From positions 186,001-250,000 of the forward strand of contig NZ_JANYMP010000011.1 of the NCBI RefSeq assembly GCF_025061645.1: 64,000 nucleotides of DNA, given 5' to 3'. This document shows positions 59,057 to 64,000 of this stretch, one piece after another. The position numbers and the translations under genes are program-made. The notes beneath the pieces are model-generated. The model was not told the origin of the DNA and did no database searches. It was given only the letters and a program-made list of their open reading frames with translations. The stretch's first letter is position 1. Every line of letters begins with the position of its first letter. This DNA comes from Umezawaea endophytica. Its GTDB lineage: Bacteria; Actinomycetota; Actinomycetes; Mycobacteriales; Pseudonocardiaceae.

Positions 59057-59180
59057 GGTTGAGGCCGGGGGCCCAGTTGGGTACGTCGCGTTAAGCCGAG
59101 GGCAGGTTGAGGCCGGGGGCCCAGTCGGGCAAGTCGCGGAAGGCCGGGGGCAAGTTGAGGCCGGGGCCCAGGTGGGCGTG
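59057..59180. repeat. 48-bp tandem repeat, about 2.5 copies
   Basis: Units begin at 59057, 59105 and 59153, each with ggttgaggccgggg or agttgaggccgggg followed by ccca and a variable tail. The period is exactly 48 and copies differ at several positions. The last is partial. Confidence 0.75.
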
Positions 59181-59195
59181 GTTGGCCCTGGGGAG

Positions 59196-60038
59196 CTAGA
59201 TGGTCACGCTGGCGCGGGCGTAGGCGTCTGCGCCGCTGAAGACGTTTTGGCCGTATTCGGTGGAGTTGTTGTACTGCCAGACTGCTGCCCACCAGCCCTC
59301 GCTGTTGCCCATGTCGCGGTCGCCCGAGCACAGGTAGCGGGCGGTGGCCAAGGCCGCGTCGTCGATGTTCTGCGGGTCTGGTGGGTTGCCGTCGCCGTTT
59401 GCTCGCTGGGCGTACTTGACCCAGGTCGTGGGGATGAACTGCATCGGGCCGACGGCGCGGTCCCAGGTGGTGTCGCCGTCCAGGCTGCCGCCGTCGGTGT
59501 CGCCGATGGCCTTCACGCCTGGTCTGCCGTCCAGGGGGATGCCGATGATCGGGAGGGTCGTGCGGCCGTCGTCGCCTAGTTTGGCGCCGTTGATGAAGCC
59601 GTGGTGGGACTCGATGCGGCCTACGCCCGCGAGGGTGGACCAGGAGATTCGGCAGGCTGGGGCCTGGGCCTTCATGGTCAGGTCCGCTAGCGCGTAGGCG
59701 CGTAGTGCGCGTTTGGGGATGTCGGTCTTGTCGGAGACCTTGCCCGCCCACTCGTCGATGGGGTCGGTGGTGTCCTGCTGGCCGTTCGACGGGGCCGCTT
59801 GGGGGACCTGGCCTGCGGCGTCGGGGATCTCCGTGCCCGGCTCGATCAACTGGAACGGGACCGGGAAGTCGGCTTTCGGTTGCACCACGGGCTTGCGGTC
59901 GAGTGCGCCAAGGCCCCAGGCGCCCGCGGCGACGATCATCACCAGTAACAGGGCAAGGCCGAGTCTTCCGGCCAGGCCGCCCGCCCCTCCGCGCGAGCGC
60001 GGGGAGGGGGTGAGTTTGGACGGCGGGGTGACGACCAC
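59196..60038 (-). CDS. Membrane-anchored lytic transglycosylase (LpqU-like)
   Basis: A 280-residue protein. A basic N-terminus and signal-anchor (LAGRLGLALLLVMIVAAGAW) are followed by a Pro/Gln linker and an SLT-like domain: SWSTLAGVGRIESHHGFING with the catalytic Glu, TWDRAVGPMQFIPTTWVKYA and ATARYLCSGDRDMGNSEGWW. It lacks the Ser/Thr tail of its paralog at 53651. The start is the GTG at 60038. M. tuberculosis Rv1022 (lpqU) is next to eno likewise. Codon bias is slightly relaxed. Confidence 0.88.
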   Translation of the reverse strand: MVVTPPSKLTPSPRSRGGAGGLAGRLGLALLLVMIVAAGAWGLGALDRKPVVQPKADFPVPFQLIEPGTEIPDAAGQVPQAAPSNGQQDTTDPIDEWAGKVSDKTDIPKRALRAYALADLTMKAQAPACRISWSTLAGVGRIESHHGFINGAKLGDDGRTTLPIIGIPLDGRPGVKAIGDTDGGSLDGDTTWDRAVGPMQFIPTTWVKYAQRANGDGNPPDPQNIDDAALATARYLCSGDRDMGNSEGWWAAVWQYNNSTEYGQNVFSGADAYARASVTI

Positions 60039-60177
60039 GTGACCCAGGCTACGTGTCGAATCGGCCCGTGACCGGGATGTGATCAGTGTCGAACGGAGCA
60101 ACCTCTGCCGGTCTGACCGTTTTGCCTGCATCTGGTGGGTGAACGTGACCCAACCTTGGCGATTCTGCTCTAGACGC

Positions 60178-60196
60178 AGAGGCAAGGCTTACCTAA
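60178..60196 (+). promoter_or_regulatory. IdeR/DtxR-type iron box before efeU
   Basis: agaggcaaggcttacctaa matches the IdeR consensus TTAGGTTAGGCTAACCTAA at 14 of 19 positions, with the right half nearly perfect. It lies 36 bases upstream of the efeU start. Iron-bound IdeR would repress the operon here. Confidence 0.65.
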
Positions 60197-60232
60197 ATTC
60201 AGAGCGGTGGAACGACTGCGGGAGGGGGAAGA

Positions 60233-61057
60233 GTGCTGGTCAACAACGGTTTGATCGGATTGCGCGAAGGGCTGGAGGCCGCGCTCGTCGTGAGCATCCT
60301 GATCGCGTTCCTCGTGAAGACCGACCGGCGGTCCTCGCTCCCGTTCGTGTGGCTCGGGGTCGGTGTGGCCGTGCTGCTGTCGGTCGGGTTCGGCGCGCTG
60401 ATCACGTTCACCACCTCGACGCTGTCGTTCCAGCAGCAGGAGGCGTTCGGCGGTGGGATGTCGATCCTCGCGGTCGCGTTCGTCACCGGGATGATCTTCT
60501 GGATGCGCGGGGCCGCGCGGACCATCGCCGCCGAGCTGCGCGGGAAGATGTCCAGGGCGCTGGAGGTCGGGCCGGTCGCCGTCGCGGTGGTCGCGTTCGT
60601 CTCCGTCGGTCGGGAGGGGCTGGAGACGGCCGTCTTCTTCTACTCCAGCGTGCAGAGCGCGGGTGTGGGGATCGTCGAGCCGCTGATCGGGTTCCTGGTC
60701 GGGATCGCCGTGGCGGTCGCGCTGGCGTGGCTGCTCTACGCGGGCGCGATCCGGTTCGACCTCGGCAGGTTCTTCACCTGGACCGGAGGGCTGCTCGTGT
60801 TCGTCGCGGCGGGTGTCCTCGCGTACGGCCTGCACGACCTGCAAGAGGCCGCGATCCTGCCCGGTCTGAACACGCTGGCGTTCGACCTGAGCACGACCGT
60901 GCCCGAGGCGTCCTGGTACGGGGCGCTGCTCAAGGGGATCTTCAACTACTCGCAGCAGACGACCGTCCTCCAGGCCGTCGCCTGGGTCGCGTACGTCGCG
61001 ATCGTCCTGCCGCTGTTCCTGTACCGCCCGCGCGACCGCGCACCCGCAGCACTCTGA
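60233..61057 (+). CDS. efeU: Ferrous iron permease EfeU (FTR1 family)
   Basis: A 274-residue membrane protein with seven helices. The two iron-binding R-E-x-x-E motifs are present: GLREGLEAALVVSIL at the N-terminus and VGREGLETAVFFYSS in the middle. It starts at the GTG at 60233 after GGAGGGGG. It imports iron together with EfeO and EfeB, which follow at once. Confidence 0.92.
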   Translation: MLVNNGLIGLREGLEAALVVSILIAFLVKTDRRSSLPFVWLGVGVAVLLSVGFGALITFTTSTLSFQQQEAFGGGMSILAVAFVTGMIFWMRGAARTIAAELRGKMSRALEVGPVAVAVVAFVSVGREGLETAVFFYSSVQSAGVGIVEPLIGFLVGIAVAVALAWLLYAGAIRFDLGRFFTWTGGLLVFVAAGVLAYGLHDLQEAAILPGLNTLAFDLSTTVPEASWYGALLKGIFNYSQQTTVLQAVAWVAYVAIVLPLFLYRPRDRAPAAL

Positions 61058-61073
61058 AACCCCAGGAGAACCC

Positions 61074-62210
61074 GTGTTCACAGCACCTCTGCGCGCGACG
61101 TTGGTCGCGGCCGCGTCGTTGTCGGTGCTCGCCGCCTGCGGTGGCGGGTCGACGCCCGCCGCGGGCGGGGACGGCGGTCCGATCGCCGTCGAGGCCGCCG
61201 ACGACGCCTGCAAGGTGGCGCGGACCTCGGCGGGCACGGGCAACGTGACGTTCGAGATCACCAACAAGGGCAGCAAGGTCACCGAGTTCTACCTCTACGC
61301 CGAGGGCGACCGGATCCTCGGTGAGGTCGAGAACGTCGGGCCCGGACTGACCCGGCGGCTGATCGTCGAGGTGACCGACGCGGGCAAGCTCCAGACCGCG
61401 TGCAAGCCCGGCATGGTCGGCGACGGCATCCGCGGCGACTTCACCGTGACCGGCGAGGGCCGCAAGTCCGTCGACACGGACACGAAGCTGGCCGACGCCA
61501 CCAAGGAGTACCAGCGCTACGTGAACTCGCAGGCCGACAGCCTGCTCGTGAAGACCACCGAGTTCGTCGACGCGGTGAAGGCGGGCAAGGTCGAGGACGC
61601 GAAGGCGCTCTTCCCGGTCGCCCGCCTGTACTGGGAGCGCATCGAGCCCGTCGCGGAGAGCTTCGGCGACCTCGACCCGAAGATCGACGGCCGCGAGGAC
61701 GTCATCGAGGAGGGCCTGGAGTTCACCGGCTACCACCGGCTGGAGAAGGACCTGTGGGAAACGGGTCTCCAGGCCGACTCCCCCGCCATCGCCGACCGGC
61801 TGCTGACCGACGTGAAGGAGATCGTCACCAAGGCGAAGACCGTCGAGCTGACGCCGCTCCAGTTGGCCAACGGCGCCAAGGAGCTGCTGGACGAGGTCGC
61901 GACCGGCAAGATCACCGGCGAGGAGGACCGCTACTCGCACACCGACCTGTGGGACTTCCGCGCCAACGTGGACGGCTCGCAGGCCGCCGTCGCCGCGCTG
62001 CGCCCGGTGATCCAGGAGAAGGACGCCGCCCTGCTGACCGTGCTGGACGAGAAGTTCAAGGCGTTGGACGACCTGCTGGAGAAGCAGCGCAAGGGTGACG
62101 GCTTCAAGCTCTACACCGAGCTGACCGAGCCGGAGGTCAAGGACCTGGCCGCCGCGGTCGACGCGCTGGGCGAGCCGGTGAGCAAGGTCCCCGAGGCCGT
62201 GGCCAAGTGA
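61074..62210 (+). CDS. efeO: EfeO iron-uptake lipoprotein (cupredoxin plus M75)
   Basis: A 378-residue lipoprotein with lipobox SVLAAC. An N-terminal cupredoxin-like domain (about 45-135) precedes the M75 imelysin-like domain with FPVARLYWERIEPVAESFGD and the HxxE motif in GYHRLEKDLW. AGGAGA precedes the GTG. Its last codon overlaps efeB (GTGA). Confidence 0.92.
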   Translation: MFTAPLRATLVAAASLSVLAACGGGSTPAAGGDGGPIAVEAADDACKVARTSAGTGNVTFEITNKGSKVTEFYLYAEGDRILGEVENVGPGLTRRLIVEVTDAGKLQTACKPGMVGDGIRGDFTVTGEGRKSVDTDTKLADATKEYQRYVNSQADSLLVKTTEFVDAVKAGKVEDAKALFPVARLYWERIEPVAESFGDLDPKIDGREDVIEEGLEFTGYHRLEKDLWETGLQADSPAIADRLLTDVKEIVTKAKTVELTPLQLANGAKELLDEVATGKITGEEDRYSHTDLWDFRANVDGSQAAVAALRPVIQEKDAALLTVLDEKFKALDDLLEKQRKGDGFKLYTELTEPEVKDLAAAVDALGEPVSKVPEAVAK

Positions 62211-63463
62211 GCGGGGGGCTGCCGAGGAGGCGACTGCTCGGCCTGGCCGGTGCCGGCGTGGCGCTGGCCGGGGCGGGCGCCGCCGTCGGGGCCGTGGCCG
62301 CCGCGCCGCGGCCTCCCGAGGTGGAGGGCGCGTCCTCGCTGACGGGGGCCGTGCCGTTCCACGGCGAGCACCAGGCCGGGATCACCACGGCCGCGCAGGA
62401 CCGGATGCACTTCGTCGCGTTCGACGTGAAGACCACCAAACGCGAGGAGCTCGTCGCACTGCTCAAGGAATGGACCGAGGCCGCGGTCCGGATGACCGCG
62501 GGCCAGGAGGCGGTGGACGGCGGCGCGGTCGGCGGGTCCGCCGAGGCGCCGCCGAAGGACACCGGCGAGGCGCTCGACCTGCCCCCGTCGGCGTTGACCA
62601 TCACGATCGGCTTCGGCCCCTCGCTGTTCGACGGGCGCTTCGGCCTGGCCGACCGGCGCCCGGCCGCGCTGATCGACCTGCCGCGCTTCCCCGGCGACGA
62701 CCTCGACCCGAACCGCAGCGGCGGCGACCTGTGCGTGCAGGCGTGCGCCAACGACCCGCAGGTCGCCGTGCACGCCATCCGCAACCTCGCCCGCATCGGC
62801 TTCGGCCGGGTGTCCGTGCGCTGGTCGCAGCTCGGCTTCGGCCGCACCTCGTCGACGACGCGGGCCCAGGCGACCCCGCGCAACATGTTCGGGTTCAAGG
62901 ACGGCACGCGGAACGTCAAGGCCGAGGAGTCCGACGTCCTGCGCGACCACGTGTGGGTGTCCGAGGAGGACGGCCCCGACTGGCTGGTCGGCGGCACCTA
63001 CCTGGTGGCGCGGCGGATCCGGATGCACATCGAGATCTGGGACCGCACCTCGTTGCGCGAGCAGGAGGAGATCGTCGGCCGCAAGAAGGGCACCGGCGCC
63101 GCGCTGGGCCAGGTGGACGAGTTCGACGAGATGGACCTGCACGTCAAGGGCGCGGGTGGGCTGCCGGTGATCGGGGTGGACGCCCACATCCGCCTGGCGT
63201 CGCACGAGGAGCTGGGCGGCGCCAGGATCCTGCGCCGCGGCTACAACTTCACCGACGGCTCCGACGGCCTCGGGCACCTCGACGCGGGCCTGTTCTTCGT
63301 CTGCTTCAACCGCGACTCGCGCACCCGCTTCGTGCCCATGCAGAACGCGCTGGCGAGCCGGGACAAGATGATGGAGTACCTGGAGCACACCGGTTCCGGC
63401 CACTTCGCCGTCCCGCCCGGCGTCCGCGAGGGCGGGTTCTGGGGCGACACCCTCTTCCGCTAG
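62207..63463 (+). CDS. efeB: EfeB, Tat-exported DyP-type haem peroxidase
   Basis: A 418-residue protein. The Tat signal has twin Arg (GLPRRRLLGLAGAGVALAG). The DyP domain shows FGFKDGTRN (GxxDG motif), the proximal haem His in VDAHIRLASHEEL and RRGYNFTDG. It oxidises ferrous iron or acts on haem during uptake by EfeU/EfeO. Its TAG stop shares CTAG with the convergent gene. Confidence 0.93.
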   Translation: MSGGLPRRRLLGLAGAGVALAGAGAAVGAVAAAPRPPEVEGASSLTGAVPFHGEHQAGITTAAQDRMHFVAFDVKTTKREELVALLKEWTEAAVRMTAGQEAVDGGAVGGSAEAPPKDTGEALDLPPSALTITIGFGPSLFDGRFGLADRRPAALIDLPRFPGDDLDPNRSGGDLCVQACANDPQVAVHAIRNLARIGFGRVSVRWSQLGFGRTSSTTRAQATPRNMFGFKDGTRNVKAEESDVLRDHVWVSEEDGPDWLVGGTYLVARRIRMHIEIWDRTSLREQEEIVGRKKGTGAALGQVDEFDEMDLHVKGAGGLPVIGVDAHIRLASHEELGGARILRRGYNFTDGSDGLGHLDAGLFFVCFNRDSRTRFVPMQNALASRDKMMEYLEHTGSGHFAVPPGVREGGFWGDTLFR

Positions 63464-63999
63464 CCGCTCACCGGGGCGCTCTCCGGAACCGGGACGGGCG
63501 CGGGCGCCGTGGTCGACAACGGCGCCGCGGGCGCGGTGGTCGACGTCTGCGCGGGCGGTTCGACGGGTGTGGTGGGCGCGGGCGCGACCGTCGGGCTCGG
63601 CGGGGTCGTGCCCGCCGTGGTCGTGGTCGGCGTGCTGGACGTGGTGGCGGACGGCGGCGGTGTGCTCGACGACGGCCGGTGGCGGCTGGGGCGCGGTCCA
63701 CCCCGCCTGCGGGTTTCCTCCACAGTGGACGGACCGGCGGACGCCGTCGTGCCGGACGGCTTGGCCGCGGCCGAGCCCCGTCCGCTCCGGACGGCGTCGC
63801 GAGCCTCCGCGGGCGCCTCGCGGACGAAGGCGTCCGAGGAGGTCGGCGCGACGACCCCGGTCCGGCGCGCGCTCACCGGCGTGGGCCGCGAGGTGGCCTG
63901 GACGGGGTGGACGCCCGCCTGCTCATCGGGCTGTTCCCCTTGCAGGAGAACGAGTGCGAGCACACCGCCGAGGCCGGTCGCGGCCAGCGGCAGCGCCAC
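63460..63999 (-). CDS. Pro/Thr/Ser-rich secreted or anchored protein (probably truncated by the window edge)
   Basis: At least 179 residues. The visible N-terminal part has a hydrophobic helix (LPLAATGLGGVLALVLLQGE), then an Arg/Ala/Ser region and a long Pro/Thr/Ser-rich tail (PSATTSSTPTTTTAGTTPPS onward). A GTG at 63999 could start it, but the frame is open to the edge of the window, so the real start is uncertain. The tail suggests a wall-associated, possibly glycosylated protein. I do not recognise the family. Confidence 0.6.
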   Translation of the reverse strand: MALPLAATGLGGVLALVLLQGEQPDEQAGVHPVQATSRPTPVSARRTGVVAPTSSDAFVREAPAEARDAVRSGRGSAAAKPSGTTASAGPSTVEETRRRGGPRPSRHRPSSSTPPPSATTSSTPTTTTAGTTPPSPTVAPAPTTPVEPPAQTSTTAPAAPLSTTAPAPVPVPESAPVSG

Positions 64000-64000
64000 C

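Larger units (their letters stand above)
58872..59195. other. Intergenic region of inverted and tandem repeats
   Basis: There is no gene here. It holds a long nested hairpin (58899-59002) and a 48-bp tandem repeat (59057-59180) between the convergent TPR and transglycosylase genes. Confidence 0.7.

Noticed and set aside
59057-59180. CRISPR array
   Set aside because: The 48-bp units are directly adjacent and imperfect, with no unique spacers, and there are no cas genes.

Overview
The window is chromosomal DNA of a very high-GC actinomycete, most likely a member of the Pseudonocardiaceae (Saccharothrix, Lentzea or Actinosynnema type). The reasons are the near-universal G/C third positions, the frequent GTG starts, a mycothiol enzyme (mca), and a gene backbone in the same neighbourhood order as Mycobacterium tuberculosis Rv1072-Rv1086 and Rv1022-Rv1026. 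The genus is an inference; no rRNA is present.

Layout. 0.5-12.9 kb: a short-chain Z-isoprenyl diphosphate synthase, a hemolysin III protein, a DUF255 thioredoxin-fold protein, mca and its small neighbours. The Hen1-Pnkp RNA-repair operon is inserted among them, followed by a decayed Pnkp paralog that keeps only the phosphatase. 13-20 kb: greA, then a MarR-controlled CoA-ligase/hydratase/dehydrogenase/ketohydrolase cluster that looks like phenylpropanoid side-chain breakdown, then an Lrp regulator divergent from 4-hydroxyphenylpyruvate dioxygenase. 20-27 kb: transsulfuration (metB, cbs) around a Pra-like RDD protein, a thiolase, a small zinc-finger-like protein and a YccA-type membrane protein. 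27-36 kb: a polysaccharide-deacetylase-like protein, a complete pqqACDEB set, a two-component system and a DUF885 protein.

36-38.6 kb is the most novel part: a compact tRNA with a UAA anticodon, and upstream of it on the same strand a three-gene cassette of a 40-residue peptide, a TgmB/MvdD-like ATP-grasp and a SagB-type dehydrogenase. This looks like an uncharacterised RiPP pathway. 38.7-44.5 kb: type II NADH dehydrogenase and a MoxR/DUF58/DUF4129 operon ending in a protein with a collagen-like N-terminus. 44.6-52.4 kb: family 5 uracil-DNA glycosylase, an S10-type peptidase and an oligopeptide ABC transporter (opp). 52.6-60 kb: exopolyphosphatase, two lytic transglycosylases, the enolase/DivIC/DUF501 block, an alpha/beta hydrolase and a TPR protein. 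60-63.5 kb: the efeUOB iron-uptake operon behind an IdeR/DtxR-type box. A Pro/Thr-rich secreted protein runs off the end.

Conserved housekeeping genes form the frame and accessory modules sit between them. Convergent gene pairs are usually separated by strong hairpins or share a CTAG double stop, so transcription units are tightly packed.
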